From contig NZ_VUNI01000005.1 of NCBI RefSeq assembly GCF_009695765.1, positions 62,001 to 126,000 of the forward strand: DNA of 64,000 nucleotides, given 5' to 3'. This document shows, one piece after another, positions 17,321 to 26,991 of the stretch; the first letter of the stretch is position 1; every line of letters begins with the position of its first letter. The notes under the pieces were generated by a model that worked only from the letters and a program-made list of their open reading frames with translations, was not told the DNA's origin and searched no databases. Source of the DNA: Roseburia porci. GTDB taxonomy: Bacteria > Bacillota > Clostridia > Lachnospirales > Lachnospiraceae. The position numbers and the translations under genes are program-made.

Positions 17321-18172
17321 TTGTCAAAAGAGCCAAGCAAAACAATCGGAGTTATTCTTGCAAGTATTGCCGCTAATTTCAGGGATTCCCTATTAGACGG
17401 ATTATCCAGTTCTTTTTATGAAAAAGGCTATCAGCTGGTCATTGGACTGACCAATAATGATATTTCCAAAGAGAAAGACTTTATCCAGAAGTTTTCCAAA
17501 ACTACGGATTGTATCATCATTATTTCTGCGGCAGAACGCTACACACAAATTGAATCTGCCGTTACCGGAACTGTTCCAATGCTCTTTCTGATCAACAAAC
17601 CGGAAGGCTGCCCTTTTTCCTGCATTTTGGAAAGTGACTACTCTGCAATCTACCAGGCGATCATTTCATCTGCCAACCAGAAGAAATCGACCGTTGGATG
17701 CATCTGTTCCCACCGCGAACTGTCTGCAACCAAGGAACTGCTGCGTGCATATCAGGATGCGGTAACTGCTTCTTCGCTTCCATTTTCCAAGGATCTTATT
17801 TATGATGTCGGCGATGATCTCTCCTTCCGGGTAGACAAGATTATAGAAGATATGGTTTCCAAAAACTGCCATGCCATTCTTGCAGGAACACCGGCTATTA
17901 CCAACCGGATTCTGGATTATCTGGTATTTTATAATACAGATCCTGCCAATGAGCCATTTCAGTTATTCGGCTACGGCATGGTTGGCAGTACACTCGCAAG
18001 CCAGATGAACATTGATGTGATCGTGCATCCGGTAGATCATTTTATTGACCTTACCGTACAGACATGCATTTATCTGATTCATCATCCAGATTATAAGAAC
18101 ACACGTGATTACCTGATCAAAGGAAAGCTGCGTATGCATACTTATAACGGGCTTCGTTCTTATCAGGATTAA
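17321..18172 (+). CDS. Stand-alone LacI-type effector-binding domain (no HTH)
   Basis: 283 residues. The protein begins exactly where the periplasmic-binding-protein-like domain of LacI/GalR regulators begins (KTIGVILASIAANFRDSLLDGL), and continues with features of that fold (YQLVIGLTNN, AILAGTPAITNRILDYL, FGYGMVG). The N-terminal helix-turn-helix is missing, and there is no remnant of one upstream, where the palindromic repeat lies. It cannot bind DNA in the LacI manner. It may sense a ligand or act as a partner subunit; the role is unknown. Start TTG 17321 with GGAGGGG nine bases upstream. Terminator follows. Confidence 0.75.
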   Translation: MSKEPSKTIGVILASIAANFRDSLLDGLSSSFYEKGYQLVIGLTNNDISKEKDFIQKFSKTTDCIIIISAAERYTQIESAVTGTVPMLFLINKPEGCPFSCILESDYSAIYQAIISSANQKKSTVGCICSHRELSATKELLRAYQDAVTASSLPFSKDLIYDVGDDLSFRVDKIIEDMVSKNCHAILAGTPAITNRILDYLVFYNTDPANEPFQLFGYGMVGSTLASQMNIDVIVHPVDHFIDLTVQTCIYLIHHPDYKNTRDYLIKGKLRMHTYNGLRSYQD

Positions 18173-18181
18173 AACAGTTAC

Positions 18182-18222
18182 AAAAAACAGCTTTATCCGC
18201 AATTGGATAAAGCTGTTTTTGT
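18182..18222. terminator. Bidirectional terminator between LacI-like gene and chemoreceptor
   Basis: AAAAACAGCTTTATCC pairs perfectly with its complement around GCAATT, with A and T tracts on either side. Confidence 0.9.
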
Positions 18223-18246
18223 GTTCATTCTATTTAAAAATCATTT

Positions 18247-19530
18247 CTATAATTTGAATTTATTGATGCTGGCATCCAGAGCAACTGCGATCTGCGCATT
18301 TGTCTCACTGCTTTCTCTGATGTCAGTCATATGCTCTGTGATCTTTGTCATGCTGTCTGCAGAATCTGTAACTGCCTTCGCAGATTCCTGAGCTGCGGAA
18401 CGAATTGCCTCAATTGCATGAGTTGCACTGTCCACCTGTCCGGAAAGACTTCCCGCAAGTGTTAAGAAATCCTGCATCTTATCATACATGATCTTGGAAT
18501 CACCCTGATATTTTCTTCCGACATCCACGAGCTGTGTATAACTGTCAACGGTCTTCTCGCGCATAAAATCAACAACTTTTCCGGATTCTTCTGCCAGTTC
18601 ACTTACAGCAGTAATAACGGTATTTGAAATATCTTTGATCTGGCTTGCTGTCTGCATGGAATCTACTGCAAGCTTTGTGATCTCATCTGCGACAACCGCA
18701 AAACCACGGCCTACATCTCCGGCTCTCGCTGCTTCAATGGAAGCATTCAATGCCAGCAGGTTGGTCTGGTCTGCGATCTGAATGATATCTCCGGTAAGAT
18801 CCATAATACGTTCTGCCTGTTTGGACTGCTCAATCTTCTGTTTCAGCGCTTCTTCTACTTCCTCAGCTTTCTGAAGGATCTCCTGACGTTCTGTCTCTGA
18901 CTTCGTCATGATATCATAAGCATCTTTATTGCTGTTCTCTGCATAGTCCGCACCATCTTTGGCTTCTTCGTTGATATCATTAAAGGACTTGGTCATGTCC
19001 TCCATAACCGAAGCAATCTCCATGATATTTGAAGTCATCTCTTCCACTGATGCACTGATCTCCTGCATAGCGCTGGAAACATTAAGGGCATCATCTGTAG
19101 TATTTCCAATACTTACATCCATCTTCTCTACCGATTCTGCAAGTTTCTGCGAATGATTCAGAACATTCAAAAGTACATCATGGATATGCATCATAACCTC
19201 ATTCAGCTTACCTGCTACTCCACTTAATTCCTGACGTCTGTTCTCGTCCATAAAAGCGGTAAGATCTCCACCATTCTGCGAAAATTCTTCCATCTTGTCA
19301 TTCATATCGCTCAGCGAACTAAGCATCTTGCGGCTAAGCATGAACAAAACAGCCAGCATAATGATACCAATAATCACAGCACTTAAAATAACGCTTCCGA
19401 TCATACTGGCTGTAACATCTCCTGCAAGATCATTCTTCTGGCAGTTTGCATTCACACAAATGCAGATAATAGCAATGGTGGCTGCATAAATGCCAAGTAC
19501 TGACCCAAAAATCTTTGTTTTCAGATTCAT
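18247..19530 (-). CDS. Methyl-accepting chemotaxis protein with minimal outer loop
   Basis: 427 residues. Two membrane spans (about 8-28 and 42-66) are joined by only about 15-20 residues, so there is no extracellular ligand domain. A long helical signalling domain follows, with the conserved hairpin tip [31 protein letters not shown]. It should signal to CheA/CheW in response to an internal or membrane cue, or through a partner. The start at 19530 has AAAGGAGAGAGG. The upstream gene's terminator is only 40 bp away and no clear promoter is seen between them. Confidence 0.9.
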   Translation of the reverse strand: MNLKTKIFGSVLGIYAATIAIICICVNANCQKNDLAGDVTASMIGSVILSAVIIGIIMLAVLFMLSRKMLSSLSDMNDKMEEFSQNGGDLTAFMDENRRQELSGVAGKLNEVMMHIHDVLLNVLNHSQKLAESVEKMDVSIGNTTDDALNVSSAMQEISASVEEMTSNIMEIASVMEDMTKSFNDINEEAKDGADYAENSNKDAYDIMTKSETERQEILQKAEEVEEALKQKIEQSKQAERIMDLTGDIIQIADQTNLLALNASIEAARAGDVGRGFAVVADEITKLAVDSMQTASQIKDISNTVITAVSELAEESGKVVDFMREKTVDSYTQLVDVGRKYQGDSKIMYDKMQDFLTLAGSLSGQVDSATHAIEAIRSAAQESAKAVTDSADSMTKITEHMTDIRESSETNAQIAVALDASINKFKL

Positions 19531-19570
19531 AGTCCCTCTCTCCTTTTTCTTAAGTTAATTCCTGTAAAGG

Positions 19571-19606
19571 AAAAAACGCCGGGTTTATCTTCAAACCCAG
19601 CGTTCT
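19571..19606 (-). terminator. Terminator of the subgroup-Ic aminotransferase gene
   Basis: On the minus strand AACGCTGGGTTT pairs with AAACCCGGCGTT (one wobble), followed by a TTTTTT tract. Confidence 0.85.
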
Positions 19607-19625
19607 TAGATATGATTCTATTGTA

Positions 19626-20909
19626 CTATCTTTCCAGCAATTTTTCAACACTAACAAGCTTTACACATGTAACAAATACGTTTGCTGCCTCTGTCAGATC
19701 TGCAAGTGATGGATATGTTGGTGCGATACGGATAATGGAATCTTTCGGATCCTTACCATATGGGAAAGGTGCTCCTGCTCCGGTCAGGACAACACCTGCT
19801 TCCTTACACTTTGCAACCACTGCTTTTGCACAGCCTTCAAGAGTCTCAAATCCGATGAAATATCCGCCAAGAGGATTTACCCAGCTTCCGATTCCAAGCG
19901 GTTTGATTTCTTTTTCCAAAAGATCCAGAACCATCTCAAATTTTGGACGGATAATGGCTGCCTGTTTCATCATATGTGCCTCAATACCGGCTCTGTCTTT
20001 AAAGTATCTTACATGACGCAGCTGATTGATCTTATCATGTCCGATTGTCTGGAATGACAACTGTTTCTTAATATCTGCAATATTCGCAGCTGATGCACTG
20101 ATTGCAGCAATTCCGGCTCCTGGGAAACTTACTTTACTTGTAGAGCAAAACTGGAATACCAGATCCGGATTGCCAGCCTTTTCGCATTCATCCAGAATAT
20201 TTAAGATCTGAGCCTGTTTGTCCTCATAAATATGGTGTACACAATATGCGTTATCCCAGAAAATACGGAAATCAGCTGCAGCCGGTTTCAGATTTGCAAA
20301 ACGGCGTACCGTATCATCGGAATAAACAACACCCTGAGGATTTGAATATTTTGGAACACACCAGATACCTTTTACAGCAGGATCTTCACTTACGTATTTT
20401 TCTACAAGATCCATATCCGGGCCATCTGCAGACATCGGGATATTGATCATCTCGATTCCAAAATGCTCTGTTACGGCAAAATGTCTGTCATATCCCGGAA
20501 CCGGGCACAGGAATTTTACCTTATCAAGCTTACACCAAGGAGTATTTCCACAAATACCATGTGTCATAGCACGTGAAATCTGATCATACATAATATTCAG
20601 ACTGGAGTTACCATAAACGATCACATTCTCCGGTTTGCAATCTACAATCTCAGCGATCAGACGTTTTGCTTCCGGAATTCCATCTACAATACCATAGTTT
20701 CTCAGGTCTGTACCATTTTCACTCTTTAAAACAGACTTGGAGTCAATGACATCCAACATGTCCATACAAAGATCCAGCTGTTCTGAAGATGGCTTTCCTC
20801 TTGACATATCTAAAGCAAGTCCTCTTGCCTTGATCTTTGCATATTCTGCTTCAAGACCTGCTTTTTCCTGTAAAAGTTCTTCCTTTGTCATTTCCTGATA
20901 AGATTTCAT
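19626..20909 (-). CDS. Aspartate aminotransferase-like, subgroup Ic (PLP-dependent)
   Basis: 427 residues, a fold-type I aminotransferase of the subgroup that includes actinobacterial Ic aspartate aminotransferases. Seen: helical N-terminal part EMTKEELLQEKAGLEAEYAK; ALDMSRGKPSSEQLDL; YGNSSLNIMYD; CPVPGYDRHF; the PNNP-like KYSNPQGVVYSD; DNAYCVHH; and the PLP lysine in CSTSKVSFPGAG. The likely reaction is aspartate/2-oxoglutarate transamination; the substrate cannot be fixed from sequence. It lies 64 bp downstream of rarA and may be cotranscribed with it. Confidence 0.85.
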   Translation of the reverse strand: MKSYQEMTKEELLQEKAGLEAEYAKIKARGLALDMSRGKPSSEQLDLCMDMLDVIDSKSVLKSENGTDLRNYGIVDGIPEAKRLIAEIVDCKPENVIVYGNSSLNIMYDQISRAMTHGICGNTPWCKLDKVKFLCPVPGYDRHFAVTEHFGIEMINIPMSADGPDMDLVEKYVSEDPAVKGIWCVPKYSNPQGVVYSDDTVRRFANLKPAAADFRIFWDNAYCVHHIYEDKQAQILNILDECEKAGNPDLVFQFCSTSKVSFPGAGIAAISASAANIADIKKQLSFQTIGHDKINQLRHVRYFKDRAGIEAHMMKQAAIIRPKFEMVLDLLEKEIKPLGIGSWVNPLGGYFIGFETLEGCAKAVVAKCKEAGVVLTGAGAPFPYGKDPKDSIIRIAPTYPSLADLTEAANVFVTCVKLVSVEKLLER

Positions 20910-20973
20910 GTTACTGTTCTTCCTCCTGGTTTTTCTTTATGTTCTACCTGAAATTCAGGCTGATAAACGTAAA

Positions 20974-22293
20974 TTATTCTTCTTTGATCCGTTTAAAATG
21001 TGCACGGATGTCTTTTTCATATCCGATTTCGGTCGGCTCATAGAACTTCTGATCCGTAAGTCCATCGGGCAGATACTGCTGTTTCACATAATGATTCGGA
21101 TAATCGTGTGCATACTGATATCCGATTCCATGTCCAAGCTTTCCTGCAGACTTATAATGAGAATCCTGCAAATGTGTCGGGATCGGCGGTGTCTTAGTGT
21201 CTTTTACTACCTGCATTGCACGGTTTACAGCCATATAAGAGGCATTGCTCTTTGGCGCACATGCCACGTAATTGACAGCCTCCGCTAAAATGATCTGTGA
21301 CTCCGGCATTCCGATCCGTTCTACTGCCTGAGCTGCTGAAACCGCAACCGTCAGTGCATTCGGATCTGCAAGTCCGACATCTTCTGCTGCACAGATCATG
21401 ATTCGTCTGGCAATGAATTTAATGTCTTCTCCTGCATATAACATTCTCGCAAGATAATAAATCGCAGCATCCGGATCTGATCCTCTCATACTTTTTATGA
21501 AAGCAGAAACGGTATCATAATGGTTATCCCCGGACTTGTCATAAGAGATTACTCTTTTTTGAATACACTCACTTGCAACTTCGAGCGTAATATGAATGAG
21601 ACCATCCTCACTCCGCTCTGTTGTAAGGATTCCAAGCTCGATTGCTATAAGTGCCGCACGGGCGTCACCATTTGCCACATCTGCCAGAAAATCCATTGCA
21701 TCCGGTTCTATCACTGCGTGGTACGATCCCATTCCCTTTTCGGTATCTGTTACCGCACGCTGCAAAAGCACCTGAATATCCTCTTTCGTAAGCTTTTTCA
21801 GTTCAAAAATAACAGATCTGGAAAGCAAAGCACCATTTACTTCAAAATAAGGATTCTCCGTTGTGGCTCCAATCAGAACAATCGTCCCATCCTCCACAAA
21901 CGGAAGCAGATAATCCTGCTGTCCTTTATTGAACCGGTGGATCTCATCAATAAACAGGATTGTTTTCTTGCCATACATCCCCTGATTATCTTTTGCCTTT
22001 GCTATGACATCTTCCATGTCCTTTTTGCCAGCCGATGTTGCATTGATCTGCATGAACTCTGCGCTGGTCGTATTTGCAATCACCTTTGCGATCGTAGTCT
22101 TTCCGGTTCCAGGCGGCCCATAAAAAATAATGGATCTCAGCTTATCCGCTTTGATCGCACGATACAGCAGCTTATCTTTTCCAATAATATGCTGCTGTCC
22201 AACCACTTCATCCAGTGTTGTCGGACGAAGTCTGGATGCCAGCGGTGACTCCGACTCCATATTCTGTTCTCTCATATAATCGAATAAATCCAT
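20974..22293 (-). CDS. rarA: Replication-associated recombination protein RarA (MgsA)
   Basis: 439 residues, AAA+ clamp-loader-like ATPase acting at stalled forks. Seen: PLASRLRPTTLDEVVGQQHIIG near the N-terminus; Walker A GPPGTGKTT; Walker B ILFIDEIHRFNKGQQDYLLPFVE; sensor GATTENPYFEVNGALLSR; and the C-terminal tetramerisation region ending in GHGIGYQYAHDYPNHYVKQQYLP. The frame opens 15 codons earlier, but ATG 22293 gives the standard MDLFDYMR start and has AAGGGTG upstream. Confidence 0.95.
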   Translation of the reverse strand: MDLFDYMREQNMESESPLASRLRPTTLDEVVGQQHIIGKDKLLYRAIKADKLRSIIFYGPPGTGKTTIAKVIANTTSAEFMQINATSAGKKDMEDVIAKAKDNQGMYGKKTILFIDEIHRFNKGQQDYLLPFVEDGTIVLIGATTENPYFEVNGALLSRSVIFELKKLTKEDIQVLLQRAVTDTEKGMGSYHAVIEPDAMDFLADVANGDARAALIAIELGILTTERSEDGLIHITLEVASECIQKRVISYDKSGDNHYDTVSAFIKSMRGSDPDAAIYYLARMLYAGEDIKFIARRIMICAAEDVGLADPNALTVAVSAAQAVERIGMPESQIILAEAVNYVACAPKSNASYMAVNRAMQVVKDTKTPPIPTHLQDSHYKSAGKLGHGIGYQYAHDYPNHYVKQQYLPDGLTDQKFYEPTEIGYEKDIRAHFKRIKEE

Positions 22294-22483
22294 AGTAATC
22301 ACCCTTAGTAATGAAATTTCACGATTGAAATCTTGCATTTTACACGAAACAATACCGATTTTTATTGAATATCAGTATGATTTATGACGGATTTTATTCT
22401 TGATAATTCATATCACCTAATAGAATACATGAAATTCTGTCACTTTACAATACGAAAGTTTTTTTTCTACAATATGCATGAAA

Positions 22484-23197
22484 TTAATCAAGAATCAGCT
22501 GATCAACTGTGACAAATTCATAACCTTTCTTTGTAAGAATATCAATGATCCGAAGTGCTGCTTTCACCGACGATTCCGATGCATCATGCATCAGTATGAT
22601 ATCGTTATCTTCGCATTTTCCCACAACACGTTCCACAACGGCATCTGCATTTCCTGTTGCCCAGTCCAGCGGGTCCACATTCCACAACACCTTGATCATG
22701 GTCACATCATTGTCAATGTTCTCTTTCCACTCCCCAAACGGCGGCCGAACATACTCCGGATAGTATCCGGTAACACGCTCAATAATCTCGTTTGTTTTTC
22801 TTACCTGTTCACAGGCTGCATTTTCACAGAGATTTCCAAGATTCACATGATCGTATGTATGATTTCCGATCAGATGTCCATCCTCGTAGATACGTTTTGC
22901 TATATCCGGATAATCTTCCACAGCTTCGCCCAAAAGGAAAAATGTAGCTTTCACATTTCTTTTTTCAAGTCCATCCAGGAGTTCCGGCGTATAGATTGGA
23001 TTCGGACCATCATCAAATGTCAGTGCAACTTTTTTTAATGGCTCCGTATATTCCTGTGTTCCAGTATTCTCTGACTGTTCCATTCCTCGTACCTCCTGAT
23101 TCACGTGTATCACGATTTCAACCATAATCATAAGTATAACAAAAGGGATAACTGTTGTCATTACAGCTATCCCTTTTCGGTTGCTTTTCTTCTTCAC
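22484..23197 (-). CDS. Membrane-anchored polysaccharide (peptidoglycan) deacetylase
   Basis: 237 residues from GTG 23197. N-terminal anchor (about residues 9-34), then a NodB-homology domain of the CE4 family: TFDDGP near 62-67, HTYDH metal-binding histidines, RPPFGEW and the C-terminal LMHDAS. It removes acetyl groups from N-acetylated cell-wall glycans, outside the membrane. GTG 23197 is preferred because GAGAGGTG lies just upstream and the product starts MKKKSNRKG; an in-frame ATG at 23218 is possible. It lies 96 bp downstream of clpB. Confidence 0.88.
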   Translation of the reverse strand: MKKKSNRKGIAVMTTVIPFVILMIMVEIVIHVNQEVRGMEQSENTGTQEYTEPLKKVALTFDDGPNPIYTPELLDGLEKRNVKATFFLLGEAVEDYPDIAKRIYEDGHLIGNHTYDHVNLGNLCENAACEQVRKTNEIIERVTGYYPEYVRPPFGEWKENIDNDVTMIKVLWNVDPLDWATGNADAVVERVVGKCEDNDIILMHDASESSVKAALRIIDILTKKGYEFVTVDQLILD

Positions 23198-23293
23198 ATC
23201 TGCACCTCTCACTGACATAATATCCGCTATTTCCGGACAGATCATACCGAAAATACTGATATTATATTATGTCAGCTTTGTGCATTTATGCAT

Positions 23294-25882
23294 TTAGTTT
23301 TTTGTAGCTTTCGCCGTAAGTTTTCCGTCTTCCACATCAATGAGGATCGTATCTCCGGCTGATACCTGGTCCGCAAGGATCAGTTTGGCAGATAATGTCT
23401 CCACATGCTTCTGCAGGAATCTCTTAAGTGGACGTGCACCATAGATCGGATCGTATCCATGCTCTACAATGTAACTTTGTGCTTCCGGTGACAAGGCTAC
23501 TGAAATCTCCTTATCTTCCAGACGTTTATTCAGATCATTCATCATCAGTGTAATGATATGACCGATATTGTCTTTTGTCAGCGGCTTGAACATAATAATC
23601 TCATCCAGCCGGTTCAAAAATTCCGGACGGAAGTGACCTTTCAGTTCTTCCATAACCTGTTCTTCACACTGTGGCTGGATATTGCCATTCTCGTCAATGC
23701 CCTCAAGCAGCTGCGCTGATCCAAGGTTACTGGTCATGATAATGATCGTATTCTTAAAATCTACCGTTCTTCCCTGTGAGTCTGTGATACGTCCGTCATC
23801 AAGCACCTGAAGAAGTACATTAAATACATCCGGATGTGCCTTCTCGACCTCATCAAACAATACAACAGAATATGGTTTTCTGCGGACGGCCTCTGTCAGC
23901 TGACCACCTTCGTCATATCCGACATATCCTGGAGGTGCTCCGATCAGACGGGACACAGAATATTTCTCCATATACTCACTCATATCGAGACGTACCATGT
24001 TGGATTCATCGTCAAAAAGACTTGCTGCAAGAGCTTTGGCAAGCTCTGTCTTGCCGACACCGGTAGGTCCAAGGAAAAGGAAAGAACCGATTGGTTTTGT
24101 CGGATCTTTGATTCCTGCTTTGGAACGGATAATTGCTTCTGTAACCTTCGTTACACCATCATCCTGTCCGACTACCCTCTTATGCAGTTCTTCATCCAGA
24201 TGCAATGTCTTATTCCGTTCACTCTCGGTTAATTTTGCAACCGGGATTCCAGTCCATCTGGAAATGATACGTGCGATTTCTTCCTCGCTGACGCTCTCAT
24301 GTACCAGTGAAAGATCGCGGTTCTTTACCTGCTCTTCCTCTGCTTCCAGCTGTTTCTCCATCTGTGGAAGTACTCCATACTGAAGTTCCGCAGCCTTCTC
24401 AAGGTCGTAATTCTGCTGTGCCTGTTTGATCTCGCGCTTTGTACTTTCAATGTTTTCACGCAGCTTCTGAACCTTTTCTACTGCATTCTTCTCGTTACTC
24501 CACTGTGCTTTCTTTGTATTAAACTGATCGCGCAGTTCTGCAAGTTCTTTCTGCAGATTTGCAAGCCGCTCCTGGCTCAGATGATCGGTTTCTTTCTTAA
24601 GCGCTGTCTCTTCGATTTCCAGCTGCATCACACGACGGTTCAGTTCATCCAGTTCCGTTGGCATAGAATCCAGTTCCGTCTTGATCAGTGCACAGGCCTC
24701 ATCTACAAGATCGATTGCCTTATCCGGCAGGAAACGATCCGAAATATAACGGTTTGATAACACAGCAGCTGATACCAGTGCCGAGTCCGTAATCTTAACG
24801 CCATGGAATACTTCATATCTCTCCTTTAAACCACGCAGGATCGAGATGGTATCCTCTACCGTCGGTTCGTCAACCATAACCGGCTGGAAACGACGTTCCA
24901 GTGCCGCATCCTTCTCAATATATTCACGATATTCATCCAGTGTCGTTGCACCTACACAGTGTAATTCACCTCTTGCAAGCATTGGTTTTAACAGTTGTCC
25001 GGCATCCATTGCTCCATCGGTTTTACCTGCTCCGACGATCGTATGCAATTCATCAATGAACAGGATGATCTGTCCCTCTGAATTCTTTACATCATCCAAA
25101 ACAGCTTTCAGACGTTCCTCAAATTCACCACGATATTTTGCACCTGCGACAAGTGCGCCCATATCGAGTGCAAATAATTTCTTATCCTTCAATCCTTCCG
25201 GAACATCCCCGCGGACAATACGCTGTGCAAGACCCTCTACGACAGCGGTCTTACCAACACCAGGTTCACCAATCAGAACCGGGTTATTTTTCGTCTTTCT
25301 TGACAGAATGCGGATCACATTACGTATCTCTGAATCTCTGCCGATCACCGGATCCATCTTCTGCTGACGAGCCCGTTCTACCATGTCATAACCGTATTTC
25401 TCAAGTGTGTCATATGTTGCTTCCGGATTGTCTGAGGTTACTCTCTGGTTACCTCTTACGGAAGAAAGAGCCTGAAGAAAACGTTCTCTTGTCAGACCGT
25501 ATTCGCTGATCATCTCTTTCACTGCCTTATTCGGGTATTTCAAAAGTGCGAGGAAAAGATGCTCAACAGAGACGTACTCATCGCCCATCTGCTTTGCTTC
25601 TGTTTCCGCATTGATCAGAACTTTGTTCAGATTCTGTCCGACATATACCTGGCCTCCAGATACTTTGACTCTGGCCTCCAGATGACGTTTGGCATTCTCT
25701 GTAAAATGCTCCTTATTGATCTCCATCTTCTCAATCAGCTTTGGAATCAGACCATCCTCCTGCTGCAAAAGAGCAACAAGCAGATGTTCCTGTTCAATCT
25801 CCTGATTGCCATATTCATATGCTAACTTCTCGCAGTCATTGATTGCTTCGATCGACTTCTGTGTAAATTTCTGAATGTTCAT
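23294..25882 (-). CDS. clpB: ATP-dependent disaggregase ClpB
   Basis: 862 residues, full length. Clp_N repeat pair (1-145), first AAA+ domain with GEPGVGKTA near 205, the long M-domain coiled coil (about 410-520) that distinguishes ClpB from ClpA/C, and the second AAA+ domain with GPTGVGKTE near 605 and [18 protein letters not shown] pore loop. It rescues aggregated proteins with DnaK. Its promoter carries a CIRCE element, so it belongs to the HrcA regulon. Confidence 0.97.
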   Translation of the reverse strand: MNIQKFTQKSIEAINDCEKLAYEYGNQEIEQEHLLVALLQQEDGLIPKLIEKMEINKEHFTENAKRHLEARVKVSGGQVYVGQNLNKVLINAETEAKQMGDEYVSVEHLFLALLKYPNKAVKEMISEYGLTRERFLQALSSVRGNQRVTSDNPEATYDTLEKYGYDMVERARQQKMDPVIGRDSEIRNVIRILSRKTKNNPVLIGEPGVGKTAVVEGLAQRIVRGDVPEGLKDKKLFALDMGALVAGAKYRGEFEERLKAVLDDVKNSEGQIILFIDELHTIVGAGKTDGAMDAGQLLKPMLARGELHCVGATTLDEYREYIEKDAALERRFQPVMVDEPTVEDTISILRGLKERYEVFHGVKITDSALVSAAVLSNRYISDRFLPDKAIDLVDEACALIKTELDSMPTELDELNRRVMQLEIEETALKKETDHLSQERLANLQKELAELRDQFNTKKAQWSNEKNAVEKVQKLRENIESTKREIKQAQQNYDLEKAAELQYGVLPQMEKQLEAEEEQVKNRDLSLVHESVSEEEIARIISRWTGIPVAKLTESERNKTLHLDEELHKRVVGQDDGVTKVTEAIIRSKAGIKDPTKPIGSFLFLGPTGVGKTELAKALAASLFDDESNMVRLDMSEYMEKYSVSRLIGAPPGYVGYDEGGQLTEAVRRKPYSVVLFDEVEKAHPDVFNVLLQVLDDGRITDSQGRTVDFKNTIIIMTSNLGSAQLLEGIDENGNIQPQCEEQVMEELKGHFRPEFLNRLDEIIMFKPLTKDNIGHIITLMMNDLNKRLEDKEISVALSPEAQSYIVEHGYDPIYGARPLKRFLQKHVETLSAKLILADQVSAGDTILIDVEDGKLTAKATKN

Positions 25883-25968
25883 AATCTTCCCTCACTTTCT
25901 ATCTCTAACGCTTAGATGCCTGCATACAAACTGCAACATCTATGTATTGATTTCTCTTTACAGGATGT

Positions 25969-26011
25969 AATATAGCACCGTTTGTTAGCACTGTCAATAG
26001 GTGAGTGCTAA
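25969..26011 (-). promoter_or_regulatory. clpB promoter with CIRCE (HrcA operator)
   Basis: CIRCE at 25985-26011: TTAGCACTG-N9-GAGTGCTAA, one mismatch from the TTAGCACTC-N9-GAGTGCTAA consensus. The minus-strand promoter TTGACA (25992-25997), 17-bp spacer, TATATT (25969-25974) overlaps it, so bound HrcA would block RNA polymerase. Confidence 0.92.
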
Positions 26012-26034
26012 AATTTTCAGATTATTTATTATTC

Positions 26035-26073
26035 TTTCCATTTTCATTGCATTGTTTTATAATGAAACGTATG
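26035..26073 (+). promoter_or_regulatory. LysR-gene promoter giving a probable leaderless mRNA
   Basis: TTTCCA (26035-26040), 17-bp spacer, perfect TATAAT (26058-26063). Seven bases later is ATG 26071, so transcription should begin at or next to the start codon. No Shine-Dalgarno sequence precedes either ATG 26062 or ATG 26071. Confidence 0.6.
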
Positions 26074-26991
26074 AATACGAATTATGAATATTATCGAATT
26101 TTTTATTATGTTGCAAAATACGGAAACCTGACCAAAGCCGCTGCCACACTTCAGACCAGCCAGCCTGCGGTTACGCGCACGATCCACAAACTTGAAGATG
26201 ATCTTGGCTGCCGGCTTTTTATCCGGAGCAAATCCGGAATGGAACTGACCTCAGAAGGACAGACCTTTTTTGAATATGTTTCTGCCGGATGTGCCCAGTT
26301 CTTTAAGGGAGAGCAGAAAATCACAAATCTGCTGTCTCTTGACGAAGGTTCCATCACCATCAGTGCGACAGAAACAGCTCTGCACTGCTGCCTTTTACAG
26401 GCAATGGAAGCTTTCCATGAATTACATCCAAAAGTCCGCTTCAAAATATTAAACAACAGTTCCAGTGATTCCATACACTCTCTTCGGCAGGGGCAGGTCG
26501 ATATGGCAATGATCTCTTCCATTCCTTTTGCAATGGAGACTCCTCTTGTTGTCCATACCGTACATTCCTACACGGATATACTGATCGGCGGGAAAAAATA
26601 CAGTCATCTGAAAGAACGCACGATGACGCTTGCAGAGCTGTCCGATTACCCATGGGTCAGTCTGACCTCTGAGGCGATTACCCGCATATTTTTAAATACC
26701 TATTTTGCCAAGCAGGGACTTCCCTTTGAACCGGCGATCGAACTTGCAACCACGGATCTGATCCTGCCGGCGATCGAACATAATCTCGGCATTGGATTTC
26801 TTCCTCCTGAGTTTGCAAAAGAGGCACTTGACACCGGAAGTGTCTTTCGTATCCACATTCCGGATGAACTGCCTCATCGTACGATTTCTCTTGTATATGA
26901 TTCGGAATATCCACAAAGTGTCGCATCCACTGCATTCCGCAAATTCCTGTTACAGGAATTTGCGGAACGCGACACAGATCAATCAGTCTGA
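26071..26991 (+). CDS. LysR-family transcriptional regulator
   Basis: 306 residues. Winged HTH in residues 3-62 (YYRIFYYVAKYGNLTKAAATLQTSQPAVTRTIHKLEDDLG), then the periplasmic-binding-like effector domain with GSITISATETAL and GIGFLPPEFAKEAL. The target is unknown: clpB is divergent but CIRCE-controlled, and the beta-mannosidase gene is convergent. Its last nine bases overlap the end of that gene. A perfect 15-bp inverted repeat is embedded in the codons for the last helix. Confidence 0.92.
   Translation: MNTNYEYYRIFYYVAKYGNLTKAAATLQTSQPAVTRTIHKLEDDLGCRLFIRSKSGMELTSEGQTFFEYVSAGCAQFFKGEQKITNLLSLDEGSITISATETALHCCLLQAMEAFHELHPKVRFKILNNSSSDSIHSLRQGQVDMAMISSIPFAMETPLVVHTVHSYTDILIGGKKYSHLKERTMTLAELSDYPWVSLTSEAITRIFLNTYFAKQGLPFEPAIELATTDLILPAIEHNLGIGFLPPEFAKEALDTGSVFRIHIPDELPHRTISLVYDSEYPQSVASTAFRKFLLQEFAERDTDQSV
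26935..26967. other. Perfect hairpin inside the LysR coding end
   Basis: TTCCGCAAATTCCTG, three bases, then its exact complement. It lies within codons for FRKFLLQEFAER, just before the point where the LysR and beta-mannosidase genes collide. There is no T tract, so a standard terminator role is uncertain. Confidence 0.75.

Noticed and set aside
17321-18172. Truncated LacI gene as pseudogene caused by repeat insertion
   Set aside because: The frame has its own ribosome site, start and terminator, and no HTH remnant lies on the other side of the repeat.
21520-22248. 242-residue open frame opposite rarA
   Set aside because: Antisense shadow; rarA motifs are complete on the other strand.
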